Assembly: GCA_031426915.1 (NCBI GenBank) | Contig: JASJPB010000039.1 | Location: 72,826 to 136,825, forward strand | Reading direction: 5' to 3' | Length of the DNA stretch: 64,000 bases | Origin: Sulfurimicrobium sp031426915 | GTDB lineage: Bacteria > Pseudomonadota > Gammaproteobacteria > Burkholderiales > Sulfuricellaceae | Shown: positions 1 to 8,834 of the stretch, in pieces | How the letters are laid out: the number at the start of each line of letters is the position of its first letter | How positions within the stretch are numbered: the stretch's first letter is position 1 | Made by a program: the position numbers and the translations under genes | The notes under the pieces: model-generated | Database searches by the model: none | Seen by the model: the letters and a program-made list of their open reading frames with translations, nothing else | What the model was told of the DNA's origin: nothing

Positions 1-1209
1 GACAACGTGTTGCGCGCCTCGGTGGTGGCCGATCCGGCTGGCGCGCGCAGGAACACCCGCGACAATACCCCGGCGGTGATCCATTACGAGATCGTCCCCG
101 GCGACAAGGTCGAGATCATCCTCGCGGCCAAGGGCGGCGGCTCGGAAAACAAGGCCAAGTTCGCGATACTCAACCCGTCCGACAGCCTGGTGGACTGGGT
201 GCTGAAAACCGTTCCCACCATGGGCGCCGGCTGGTGCCCGCCGGGGATCCTGGGCATCGGCCTGGGCGGCACGGCGGAAAAAGCCATGCTGCTGGCCAAG
301 GAAGCCTTGATGGAACCGGTGGACATCCACCAGTTGCAGGCACGCGGTCCGGCCAGCCGGGTGGAGGAATTGCGCCTTGAGTTGTACCAGAAGGTCAATG
401 CCTTGGGTATCGGTGCGCAGGGGCTGGGCGGCCTCACCACCGTGGTGGACGTAAAAATCAAGGATTACCCGACCCATGCCGCCGGCCTGCCGGTCGGCAT
501 GATCCCCAACTGCGCCGCCACCCGCCACATCCATTTCACGCTCGATGGCAGCGGGCCGGCCGTATTGACGCCGCCTTCCCTCGACCAATGGCCGAAAGTG
601 GACTGGCAGCCCCACGCCGATGCGCGGCGCGTCAACCTGGACACGGTTACGCGTGGAGAAATCGCCACCTGGAAGCCGGGCGAGGCACTGCTCCTGTCAG
701 GAAAACTGCTTACCGGGCGCGATGCCGCCCACAAGCGCATCGCCGACCTGTTCGCCAAGGGCGAGGGCTTGCCGCCGGGGGTGGACCTGAACGGACGTTT
801 CATTTACTACGTCGGCCCGGTGGACCCGGTACGCGACGAAGTGGTCGGCCCCGCCGGACCCACAACCGCCACGCGCATGGACAAATTCACCGACATGATG
901 CTGGACAAGACCGGCCTGGTCGGCATGATAGGCAAGGCCGAGCGCGGACCGGCGGCGATCGAGAGCATCAGGCGCCACAAGGCGGTCTACCTGATGGCGG
1001 TGGGCGGCGCGGCCTACCTCGTCTCCAAGGCGATCAAGTCGGCGCGGGTGATCGCTTTCGAGGACCTGGGCATGGAGGCAATTTACGAATTCGTGGTGCA
1101 GGACATGCCGGTGACGGTGGCGGTGGACGCCTGCGGCGAATCGGTACACAACACCGGCCCGGCGGAATGGCGGGCGAAGATCGGCAAGATCCCAGTAGTG
1201 GCAGGCTGA
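1..1209 (+). CDS. fumA: Class I fumarate hydratase, C-terminal part
   Basis: Fumarase interconverts fumarate and malate in the cytosolic TCA cycle. The reading frame is already open at base 1, so the N-terminus lies outside the window; 402 residues remain of a family usually about 500 long. The class I (iron-sulfur, oxygen-sensitive) type is shown by the GAGWCPPGILGIGLGG segment near residue 77 and by IPNCAATRHIHF near residue 168. These hold two of the three cysteines that normally ligate the 4Fe-4S cluster; the third would be in the missing part. The C-terminal half matches the beta domain that is a separate subunit in two-subunit relatives such as L(+)-tartrate dehydratase. A short G/C hairpin follows the stop codon. 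Confidence 0.93.
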   Translation, partial: DNVLRASVVADPAGARRNTRDNTPAVIHYEIVPGDKVEIILAAKGGGSENKAKFAILNPSDSLVDWVLKTVPTMGAGWCPPGILGIGLGGTAEKAMLLAKEALMEPVDIHQLQARGPASRVEELRLELYQKVNALGIGAQGLGGLTTVVDVKIKDYPTHAAGLPVGMIPNCAATRHIHFTLDGSGPAVLTPPSLDQWPKVDWQPHADARRVNLDTVTRGEIATWKPGEALLLSGKLLTGRDAAHKRIADLFAKGEGLPPGVDLNGRFIYYVGPVDPVRDEVVGPAGPTTATRMDKFTDMMLDKTGLVGMIGKAERGPAAIESIRRHKAVYLMAVGGAAYLVSKAIKSARVIAFEDLGMEAIYEFVVQDMPVTVAVDACGESVHNTGPAEWRAKIGKIPVVAG

Positions 1210-1218
1210 CTTACTAAC

Positions 1219-1250
1219 TTTCCCCCTTGTCAGGGGGGAGTCCTTAATTT
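1219..1250 (+). terminator. Weak terminator-like hairpin after fumarase
   Basis: TCCCCC at 1221-1226 can pair with GGGGGA at 1234-1239 around a 7-nt loop, followed by a mixed stretch ending in five T. The G-rich arm may instead act as the ribosome binding site of the next gene, so terminator function is uncertain. Confidence 0.3.
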
Positions 1251-2258
1251 TTGACGGTTGTGGTTATGGATAATATGGACAAATTCAAGGCTTACCGAAT
1301 TTTCAACGAAGACGGCAAGATCAGCGCCCGCATGGACGAGATCTCGCTGGACGATCTTTGTCCGGGCGAGGTGGTGATCCGCAACGCTTATTCCAGCGTC
1401 AACTACAAGGATGCGCTGGCCGCTACCGGTGCGGGCAAGATCGTGCGCAAGTTTCCACTGGTGGGCGGGGTGGATCTGGCGGGGGAAGTGGTTTCTTCCA
1501 CCCATGCCGACTTTCAGCCCGGCGAGCAGGTGCTGGTGACCGGCTATGGCACTGGGGTTGAGCATGACGGCGGCTTCGCGGAATACGCCCGTATTCCGGC
1601 TGGGTGGGTGGTGGCGCTGCCCTCGGGGATGACCTCCTTCGAGGCCATGGCTATCGGCACGGCGGGATTCACCGCCGCGCTGGCCGTGGTGCGCATGGAA
1701 CAGAACGGCCTCAAGCCGGCCAACGGCCCGGTGGTGGTAACCGGCGCCTCGGGCGGGGTGGGCAGCGTGGCGGTGAGCATCCTGGCCGGCCTGGGCTACG
1801 AGGTGGCGGCCATAACCGGCAAGGATGAGGAACACGAATACCTGCGCCACCTCGGCGCGGCGCAAGTGCTGTCGCGCCACAGCCTGGAAATGGGCAGCAG
1901 GCCGCTGGAAAAAGCGATCTGGGCCGGCGCCGTGGACCCGGTGGGCGGCGCAACCCTGGCCTGGCTCACCCGTACCATGCAATATCACGGCTCCATCGCC
2001 AGTTGCGGGCTGACCGGCGGCATAGAACTCAACACCACGGTGATGCCTTTCATCCTGCGCGGTGTGAATCTGCTGGGGATCGATTCGGTGCAGTGTCCGA
2101 TGGCGCTGCGCCGGGAAGTCTGGCAACGGCTGGCGGGGGACATGCGCCCGCGCCATCTCGGGGAGATGACGCGCACCATCGTTTTCGAGGCTTTGCCGCA
2201 AACGTTTAAAGCCCTGCTCAAGGGGGCGGTGAAGGGTAGGACCGTGTTGAAGATATAA
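1251..2258 (+). CDS. acuI: Acrylyl-CoA reductase (AcuI/YhdH family)
   Basis: This zinc-free MDR-family oxidoreductase most likely reduces acryloyl-CoA to propionyl-CoA with NADPH. The match to the AcuI/YhdH family runs full length: NYKDALAATGAGKI near residue 50, the nucleotide-binding VVTGASGGVGSVAVSIL near residue 162, and TTVMPFILRGVNLLGIDSV near residue 263. Length (335) is normal. The start is uncertain. TTG at 1251 has a G-rich Shine-Dalgarno sequence 10 nt upstream; ATG at 1266 or 1275 would give the shorter N-terminus usual in the family. prpE follows after 22 nt, so the two are probably co-transcribed. Together they suggest handling of C3 acyl-CoA units, with acryloyl-CoA reduced and propionate activated. 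The C3 role is inferred; some family members are annotated only as quinone oxidoreductases. Confidence 0.85.
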   Translation: MTVVVMDNMDKFKAYRIFNEDGKISARMDEISLDDLCPGEVVIRNAYSSVNYKDALAATGAGKIVRKFPLVGGVDLAGEVVSSTHADFQPGEQVLVTGYGTGVEHDGGFAEYARIPAGWVVALPSGMTSFEAMAIGTAGFTAALAVVRMEQNGLKPANGPVVVTGASGGVGSVAVSILAGLGYEVAAITGKDEEHEYLRHLGAAQVLSRHSLEMGSRPLEKAIWAGAVDPVGGATLAWLTRTMQYHGSIASCGLTGGIELNTTVMPFILRGVNLLGIDSVQCPMALRREVWQRLAGDMRPRHLGEMTRTIVFEALPQTFKALLKGAVKGRTVLKI

Positions 2259-2280
2259 AAAAATTGGAGGAGTGGCGGCA

Positions 2281-4185
2281 ATGGGAAAATACCTGGAGTT
2301 TTACCAGCAGTCGATCGACAGCCCGGATGCATTCTGGGCCGAACAGGCCAAATTGATCGACTGGCATCAGCCATTCGAGCAGGTGCTGGATTACAGCAAG
2401 CCGCCGTTCACCAAATGGTTCGTCGGCGGCCAGACCAACCTGTGCTACAACGCAGTGGACCGCCACCTCAAGGACCGTCCGGAGCAGAAGGCGCTGGTCT
2501 TCATTTCCACCGAAACCGGGCAGGACCAGTCCTATACCTATCGCGAGCTGCATGCCGAGGTCAACCGCTTCGCCGCCGCGCTGAAGAGCCTCGGGGTAGG
2601 GAAGGGCGACCGCGTCATCATCTACATGCCGATGATCGCCGAAGCCGCCTTCGCCATGCTGGCCTGCGCGCGACTGGGGGCGGTCCACTCCGTGGTATTC
2701 GGCGGCTTCGCCTCGCACAGCCTGGCGACCCGCATCGACGACGCCAGACCCAAGGTGATGGTGACTTCCGATGCCGGCATGCGCGGCGGCAAGATCATTC
2801 CCTACAAGCACCTGGTGGACGAGGCGCTGCGCCTGTCGCAGACCCCGCCAGACAATGTGCTGATCGTCAATCGCGGCCTGGACCCGGATATGTCCGTGGT
2901 GGCGGGGCGCGACGTGGATTATGCGACGCTGCGCGAAAAACACCTGGATACCCAGGTGGAGCCGGTGTGGCTGGAATCCTCCGAGCCTTCCTACATCCTC
3001 TATACCTCCGGCACCACCGGCAAGCCCAAGGGCGTGCAGCGCGATACCGGCGGCTATGCCGTGGCGCTGGCCGCCTCGATGCGCCATATCTACACCGGCC
3101 AGCCGGGGGAAACCATGTTCACCACCAGCGACATCGGCTGGGTGGTGGGCCACTCCTACATCGTCTACGGGCCGCTGCTCAACGGTATGACCACCATTTT
3201 CTACGAAGGCCTGCCGATCCGTCCCGACCCCGGCATCTGGTGGAAAATCGTGTCCGAGAACAAGGTCAACGTGATGTTCTCCTCGCCCACCGCGATCCGC
3301 GTGCTGAAAAAACAGCCGCCGGAATTCCTGCACAAATACGACGTTTCCAGCCTGCGCAGCCTGTATCTCGCCGGCGAGCCGCTGGACGAGCCCACCGCGC
3401 GCTGGATTTCCGACGCGCTCCAGGTCAACATCGTCGACAACTACTGGCAGACCGAGACCGGCTGGCCGATCCTGTCCAGCGTGCCGGGCATCGAGGACAC
3501 GCCGCGCAAGTTCGGCTCGCCCAGCTTCCCGGTCTACGGCTTCAACCTGAAGCTGCTGCACGAAGGCACAGGCAAGCCGGTGGGCGTCAGGGAAAAAGGC
3601 GTGCTGGTGGCGCTGCCGCCGCTGCCGCCCGGCTGTTTGACCACGGTGTGGGGCGACGACAAGCGCTTCCTCAATACCTATTTCTCCAGCTTCGAGCATG
3701 AGCTGGTGTACACCACCTTCGACTGGGCGACCGTGGACGAGGACGGCTATTACTTCATCCTCGGCCGCACCGACGATGTGATCAACGTGGCCGGCCACCG
3801 CCTTGGCACGCGCGAGATCGAGGAAGCGGTCTCGGCCCACCCCAATATCGCCGAAGTGGCCGTGGTAGGAGTGCACGACGAGATCAAGGGGCAGGCGGTG
3901 ATGGCCTTCGCGGTGGTCAAGGACGCCGGCCGCATCGCGACGCCGGAAGGTCTGGCGCTGATGGAGAAGGAAGTGATGGCCACCGTGGACAAGGAACTGG
4001 GCGCCATCGCCCGTCCCGCCAAGGTGCATTTCGTCGTCACGCTGCCCAAGACCCGTTCCGGCAAGCTGTTGCGGCGCAGCATCCAGGCGCTGGCGGAAGG
4101 GCGCGAGCCGGGCGACCTCACCACCCTGGACGATCCGGGCGCGCTGGAGCAGGTGCGGCAAGCCATTGCCCAGTGGAAAGGTTAA
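2281..4185 (+). CDS. prpE: Propionyl-CoA synthetase (AMP-forming)
   Basis: This enzyme activates propionate, and less well acetate, to the CoA thioester through an acyl-adenylate. It belongs to the ANL superfamily next to acetyl-CoA synthetase. The AMP-binding signature YTSGTTGKPKGVQRDTGGYA lies near residue 240, the YWQTETGWP motif near residue 390, GRTDDVINVAGHRLGTREIE near residue 495, and the catalytic lysine in PKTRSGKLLRR near residue 590. The PrpE-like VQRDTGGY and KWFVGGQTNLCYNAVDRHL segments favour propionate over acetate. ATG 2281 is chosen because AAATTGGAGGA lies 9 nt upstream; an in-frame GTG at 2272 overlaps that site. Length 634 is typical. It sits directly behind acuI. Confidence 0.92.
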   Translation: MGKYLEFYQQSIDSPDAFWAEQAKLIDWHQPFEQVLDYSKPPFTKWFVGGQTNLCYNAVDRHLKDRPEQKALVFISTETGQDQSYTYRELHAEVNRFAAALKSLGVGKGDRVIIYMPMIAEAAFAMLACARLGAVHSVVFGGFASHSLATRIDDARPKVMVTSDAGMRGGKIIPYKHLVDEALRLSQTPPDNVLIVNRGLDPDMSVVAGRDVDYATLREKHLDTQVEPVWLESSEPSYILYTSGTTGKPKGVQRDTGGYAVALAASMRHIYTGQPGETMFTTSDIGWVVGHSYIVYGPLLNGMTTIFYEGLPIRPDPGIWWKIVSENKVNVMFSSPTAIRVLKKQPPEFLHKYDVSSLRSLYLAGEPLDEPTARWISDALQVNIVDNYWQTETGWPILSSVPGIEDTPRKFGSPSFPVYGFNLKLLHEGTGKPVGVREKGVLVALPPLPPGCLTTVWGDDKRFLNTYFSSFEHELVYTTFDWATVDEDGYYFILGRTDDVINVAGHRLGTREIEEAVSAHPNIAEVAVVGVHDEIKGQAVMAFAVVKDAGRIATPEGLALMEKEVMATVDKELGAIARPAKVHFVVTLPKTRSGKLLRRSIQALAEGREPGDLTTLDDPGALEQVRQAIAQWKG

Positions 4186-4357
4186 CCCAAATTATCCATT
4201 AGGCGGCTCTTCGAGCCTACACGAGCGCTGGCGGACGGTTTGCGGTCATTTTGGCCGCTTGTTCGTCGTCCATGGAATAACCATGAACTCCTCACAAGCG
4301 GCCAAACTGCCTCGCAACCCGCCTCGCCATCATCTCGCGTCTAATGGACAATCTGGG
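4186..4357. repeat. 172-bp imperfect palindromic element (MITE-like)
   Basis: The intergenic space holds one large near-palindrome. The ends CCCAAATTATCCATTAG (4186-4202) and CTAATGGACAATCTGGG (4341-4357) are inverted copies with two mismatches. Inner arms TTTGGCCGCTTGT (4250-4262) and ACAAGCGGCCAAA (4294-4306) are perfect inverted copies. Between the outer and inner arms the two halves also match imperfectly, and the centre holds CCATGG/CCATG. TTAA or TTTAA flanks each end. No protein is encoded. It looks like a non-autonomous miniature repeat or a mobile hairpin, though only one copy is visible here. Confidence 0.7.
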
Positions 4358-4395
4358 TTTAAAATAAAAGCCTCAAACAAGATCTGGAAGCGAAT

Positions 4396-7300
4396 GTGAA
4401 ACTGTACCTCCTGACCCAACGGCCCAGGTTGAAAAAATTCCTGTTGTGGTCGGGCGGCGGCTTCCTTGCCCTGGTCCTGTTTGGTTTCCTGGCGCTTCCC
4501 CCCATCGTCAAGCATTTCGCGGCGAAGGCGCTGGAAGAAAAATTCCACCGCCCGGTGACGATACGCGAACTGGGTATCAACCCGCTCAGTCTTTCCGTGA
4601 AAGTCGCCGGCTTTTCCATGAAGGAACGCGGCGGCACCGAATTTTTTGCCATCGATGAACTGTATGCGAACCTGGGCATGGTTTCCATTCTGGAAGGCGC
4701 CCCGGTGCTGCATGAAATCAGGGTCAAGGCGCCTTACTTCAAACTGGTGCGCAAGGCCGACGGTGCCTACAATATCGACGATATCGTCGCGGAACTGCTC
4801 AAGCCTTCGGATTCCCCAGCCCGCTATTCCATCAGCAATATTCTCGTCGATGGGGGCAAGATCGAGTTCGACGATGCTCCCAAGCATATTCAGCACACCG
4901 TTTCAGACCTCCATCTGGCGATTCCCTTTCTCTCCAACCTGCCGTACCAGGATGAGATTCACGTCAAGCCGACTTTTTCCGCCAAGCTCAATGGCGCTCC
5001 CATGCACTTGACGGGAAGAGTCAAACCCTTCAGCAAGAACCGGGACAGCGTGGTTAAGCTTGACGTTGCCGGACTCGATCTCGCCCCTTATTTCGAATAC
5101 CTACCCTTGCAGCAGAAAATCCGCCTGGTTTCCGCCAAGCTCGATGCGAACATGGAGATCTCTTTTTCCCAGGAACCCAAAAAGCCGCCCATGGTGCTGC
5201 TGTCCGGCAAGGCTTCCCTGAAAGACGTTGTGGCCACGCATGGTGCGGACAAATCCCTGGCACGCCTGGCGCTGCTATCGCTGGATCTCCAGAGTGCTGA
5301 TGTCGGCCGCAAGAAAGTCGTATTGCGTAGTCTCGTGCTGCAACAACCCGAGCTCCACCTACCGGAGGGTTTGCCGCAATTGGAGGCGGATGAGGCCAAG
5401 GCGGTGGGCGGCACGCTGGACTGGTCCAGCCCGGCGCCGCTGCTGTCGCAGCAGGAGTTTGCGGTTAGCGGCCTGCGCCTGAAAGCAGCGGGTGAGAAAG
5501 ATCCGCGTATCGAAATCGGCGCTTTGGAAGTGAAAGATGTTGCGGTCGATCTGGGGAAGCGCATGGCCATGCTGGGGGCTTTTACCACTTCCGGCGGCAA
5601 GGTGGCAGTCAGGCGCGACAAGCAGGGCGCTGTCGATCTGCTCGGATGGTTGGGTGCGGGCAAGGCTACACCGGCCAGCGGAACCCCGCAGGCGGAAGAG
5701 AAGCCGTGGCAGTTTTCCCTGAAGACCTTGTCTCTGGGTGAGTACGCGCTCAGGTTTTCGGACGAATTTCCCGAAGATCCTGTGAACCTGGCTGCCGAGG
5801 GAATCAAAATCGATGCCTCGGATATTTCCAGTGGCAAGGATCAAATGGCGAAGCTGGCGCTCGATTTGCGACTCAACAAGGGCGGCGTGCTTTCCCTTAC
5901 CGGCTCGGCGGGCCTGAATCCTGTCGTCGCCGACTTCAGCCTCGACATGAAGACGGCCAGCCTCAAGCCGTTTCAGCCCTATTTCACGGAATTCCTGACC
6001 GTGACGCTCACCGATGGCTCAGCCTCGGCCAAGGGAAAGCTGCGTGTGGAAGCGGTATCCGGCGGCACGCCCAAAATGGCGTTCAATGGCGATTTTTCCA
6101 TCAACCGGCTGGCCACCATCGATAAGGACGAGGAAGAGGATTTCCTCAAATGGAGCGCGCTCAGTTTCAGGCGGGTCAATGCCGTTACCCAGCCGCTGCG
6201 TCTGGATGTCGCCGAGATCGAGCTGGATAAATTCTATTCGCGTCTCGTGGTCAATCAGGATGGCTCGCTCAATTTGCAGCATGTGCTGAAAACCGAGGGC
6301 AAACCAGCGCCCGCAGCGCAGCCACAAGGCGCGCAAGACGGCCGGCAGGTGGCACAACCCGACTACCGGATCGATATTGCGAAGGTGACGCTGCGCAACG
6401 GCCAGGTGGATTTTTCCGATTATTTCATCAAGCCCAACTATTCCGCCCATCTGACCGGGCTGGGTGGCAGTGTCACCGGGCTTTCGTCAAACGCCGGCCT
6501 GCTGGCCGAAGTGGCGCTCAAGGGCAGGGTGGACAACCAGGGGCAGCTCGGCATCAACGGCAAGATCAACCCGCTCGCCGGCAATTTGTTCCTGGATCTG
6601 CTTGCCAGCCTGCAGGATTTCGAACTTTCTTCGCTGGCGCCTTATTCCGCCAAATACGCGGGTTATGGGATTCAGAAGGGAAAACTTTCCTTTGATGTGA
6701 AATACCGCGTCGAAAACCGCAAACTTACGGCGGAAAACCACCTCTTCCTCAATCAGCTGACTTTCGGCGACAAGGTCGAGAGCCCGGTTGCCACCAAGCT
6801 TCCGGTGTTGCTGGCGGTCGCGCTGCTCAAGGATCGCAGCGGAAATATCGATGTCAACCTGCCCATATCGGGTTCGCTGGACGACCCGCAGTTCAGCCTG
6901 GGCGGCATCATTTTCAAGGTGATCATCAACCTTATAGCGAAGGCCGTCACGTCTCCGTTTGCGCTTCTCGGCAGCCTGTTCGGCGGGGGGGAGGAACTTG
7001 CCTATCTTGAATTCGAGTATGGCAAGGATGTTCTCGGCAAGGAAGCGGAAACCAAGCTCAACGCCATCGCCCTAGCGCTGAACGAGCGCCCGAGGCTGAA
7101 GCTCGATATCGGCGGCCAGGTGGATGCGGAAAAGGACAGCGAAGGTATCCGGCAACTGGAGCTGGAGCGCAAGGTCAAGGCGCAAAAACTCAAGGATCTG
7201 CTGCAGCGCAGCGACTTTTCCGGCTCGGTAGACGAAGTCAAGGTGGAGCAGGGCGAATATGCACGTTACCTGAGCGCTGCCTACAAACAGGAGAAAATCC

Positions 7301-7563
7301 CCACCAAGCCGCGTAATCTGGTCGGTTTTGTCAAGGATATCCCGCTGGCGGAGATGGAAAAGCTGATGCTTGCCAATTTTGATGTGAGCGAGGGAGATTT
7401 GCGCGACCTGGCCAACCATCGGGCGCAGGAGGCCAAGGAATATCTTGTCAACGTGGGCAAAGTCGCTGCGGAACGGATTTTCATCCTTGCGCCGCAGGAC
7501 ACCAAGGCGAATCAGGAAAAGGCAAAGCTGAGCCGGGTGAATTTCGTGCTTGGCGCCCGATAA
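4396..7563 (+). CDS. DUF748 AsmA-like envelope protein
   Basis: A 1055-residue protein with one N-terminal membrane segment (residues about 15-38, LLWSGGGFLALVLFGFLAL) and a long periplasmic part rich in beta strands, as in the AsmA/TamB-like DUF748 proteins. The N-terminal PVTIRELGINPLSLSVKVAG is typical of AsmA-like entry domains. A hydrophobic glycine-rich stretch lies near residue 840-870. The C-terminal 170 residues, starting at YLEFEYGKDVLGKEAETKL, resemble an OmpA-like fold. Family members are thought to bridge the inner and outer membrane in lipid transport or envelope integrity; the exact role here is unknown. GTG 4396 is used, with GGAAG 5 nt upstream; the overlapping ATG at 4394 is followed at once by a stop. 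Confidence 0.85.
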   Translation: MKLYLLTQRPRLKKFLLWSGGGFLALVLFGFLALPPIVKHFAAKALEEKFHRPVTIRELGINPLSLSVKVAGFSMKERGGTEFFAIDELYANLGMVSILEGAPVLHEIRVKAPYFKLVRKADGAYNIDDIVAELLKPSDSPARYSISNILVDGGKIEFDDAPKHIQHTVSDLHLAIPFLSNLPYQDEIHVKPTFSAKLNGAPMHLTGRVKPFSKNRDSVVKLDVAGLDLAPYFEYLPLQQKIRLVSAKLDANMEISFSQEPKKPPMVLLSGKASLKDVVATHGADKSLARLALLSLDLQSADVGRKKVVLRSLVLQQPELHLPEGLPQLEADEAKAVGGTLDWSSPAPLLSQQEFAVSGLRLKAAGEKDPRIEIGALEVKDVAVDLGKRMAMLGAFTTSGGKVAVRRDKQGAVDLLGWLGAGKATPASGTPQAEEKPWQFSLKTLSLGEYALRFSDEFPEDPVNLAAEGIKIDASDISSGKDQMAKLALDLRLNKGGVLSLTGSAGLNPVVADFSLDMKTASLKPFQPYFTEFLTVTLTDGSASAKGKLRVEAVSGGTPKMAFNGDFSINRLATIDKDEEEDFLKWSALSFRRVNAVTQPLRLDVAEIELDKFYSRLVVNQDGSLNLQHVLKTEGKPAPAAQPQGAQDGRQVAQPDYRIDIAKVTLRNGQVDFSDYFIKPNYSAHLTGLGGSVTGLSSNAGLLAEVALKGRVDNQGQLGINGKINPLAGNLFLDLLASLQDFELSSLAPYSAKYAGYGIQKGKLSFDVKYRVENRKLTAENHLFLNQLTFGDKVESPVATKLPVLLAVALLKDRSGNIDVNLPISGSLDDPQFSLGGIIFKVIINLIAKAVTSPFALLGSLFGGGEELAYLEFEYGKDVLGKEAETKLNAIALALNERPRLKLDIGGQVDAEKDSEGIRQLELERKVKAQKLKDLLQRSDFSGSVDEVKVEQGEYARYLSAAYKQEKIPTKPRNLVGFVKDIPLAEMEKLMLANFDVSEGDLRDLANHRAQEAKEYLVNVGKVAAERIFILAPQDTKANQEKAKLSRVNFVLGAR

Positions 7564-7596
7564 AGAAAACTCGCACAGACCACGAGCTGGACGGGT

Positions 7597-8565
7597 TTAT
7601 TTTCTGCCAAAAGCCATGACGGAAAAGACAACCTGGTTGCGGCCGTTGTTTTTCGCCCGGTAAAGCGCCTGGTCGGCCAGGCCGAGCAACTCGTCGATGC
7701 GCTGGCCGGGAAACCACTCGGCAATGCCGATAGAAACCGTGACATTTGTTTTGCTGCCGTCCGGGAGGCTGATGTGTGAAGCGGCTATTCTTTTGCGCAA
7801 ACGCTCTGCCGTGACTTTGGCCTTGATGGCATCGGTTGCCGGCATCAGGACGACAAACTCCTCGCCGCCATAGCGGACGCTAAGGTCGGTGTTGCGAAGA
7901 TTGTGCAGCATGACCCGTCCGACGTTGGAAAGCATCATGTCGCCCACAAGATGGCCGTGGGTATCGTTGATAAGTTTGAAAAAATCGATATCAAGGATCA
8001 GTAGCGAAACGTGCTGGCCGATTTTTTCGGAAAGTTCGAGTTGACTGGGGAATATTTCGTCCATCCAGGCCCGGTTATGCAAACCGGTCAAGGAGTCGGT
8101 TTCTGCCTGAGTTCGATACTGTCGCTGCATTTCCAGCCCGGCCAGGATTATTTCGTTATTCTGGCGGATGCGTTCGGCCAGGATGTGCAGCAGGTTGGCC
8201 GCAATCCCCTGTTGCTTGCCGAGCATGTTCCACAGTACGGCACGAGGGATTTCGATCACACGGCATTCGGTGGCGGCAAGGACATAGGCGGAAGGAGGAT
8301 GGTCGTCGATGATCGACAATTCGCCGACACAGTCGCCAACCTTCAGACGGACGACTGGATTGGTGGGGCGCGGTTCCAGGCATACAAGGAGTTCGCCATC
8401 CAGCAGGATGTAGATGGATTCGTTTTTGCGCATGGGATCAAGGATCACCGTGCCGCTCTCGATGGTACGCTCCGAGCATTGACCAATTTCCTCGCTCAGC
8501 ATCTCAAGGTCGATGCCGTGAAACAGGCAGCCCTGATCGATAGCAGCTACGAAAGATTTGTGCAT
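7597..8565 (-). CDS. Diguanylate cyclase with cyclic-nucleotide-binding domain
   Basis: Predicted cytosolic enzyme making c-di-GMP from two GTP. Residues about 20-140 form a cNMP-binding (CRP-like) sensor domain, with GELLVCL and GDCVGELSIIDDHPPSA. A short helix leads into a GGDEF domain (about 160-320) with TDSLTGLHNRAWMDE, DIDFFKLINDTHGHLVGD and the active-site loop RYGGEEF. RNTD five residues before GGEEF is an intact inhibitory I-site. ATG 8565 is chosen because AGGGGGA lies about 7 nt upstream and it begins just before the sensor domain; the frame stays open to 8835, but that extension has no domain character. It is divergent from the Wsp operon, which contains another cyclase, so both may feed one c-di-GMP circuit. 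Confidence 0.88.
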   Translation of the reverse strand: MHKSFVAAIDQGCLFHGIDLEMLSEEIGQCSERTIESGTVILDPMRKNESIYILLDGELLVCLEPRPTNPVVRLKVGDCVGELSIIDDHPPSAYVLAATECRVIEIPRAVLWNMLGKQQGIAANLLHILAERIRQNNEIILAGLEMQRQYRTQAETDSLTGLHNRAWMDEIFPSQLELSEKIGQHVSLLILDIDFFKLINDTHGHLVGDMMLSNVGRVMLHNLRNTDLSVRYGGEEFVVLMPATDAIKAKVTAERLRKRIAASHISLPDGSKTNVTVSIGIAEWFPGQRIDELLGLADQALYRAKNNGRNQVVFSVMAFGRK

Positions 8566-8834
8566 GAAACATTCCCCCTGGGATTGAACGAGGCCCGGTC
8601 TGGCAGACGGGAAATCCATGCCCATTATGGCAACCATGTCCTGGCGATGCAATGTGAGCGGGCAAGCTTGGCGAAGGGCCTGCTTCATGCAGTGCCCTGG
8701 TCGCTGGCCGAGCATGCGGCAATCTTTCTGGGGTTTCCGCGCATCCTCCGCTGGATTTTTTGGGGGTGGTGGTATAAGGTTCCTCGCTGATTGCTTTTCC
8801 CGTCCGGAAACAAAAAAACAAAGGGTCGCGTGCA

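Noticed and set aside
2218..4161. Long minus-strand open frame opposite prpE (647 codons)
   Set aside because: It mirrors the strong prpE gene in high-G+C DNA, is His/Arg/Gly-rich and shows no domain; it is a shadow frame.
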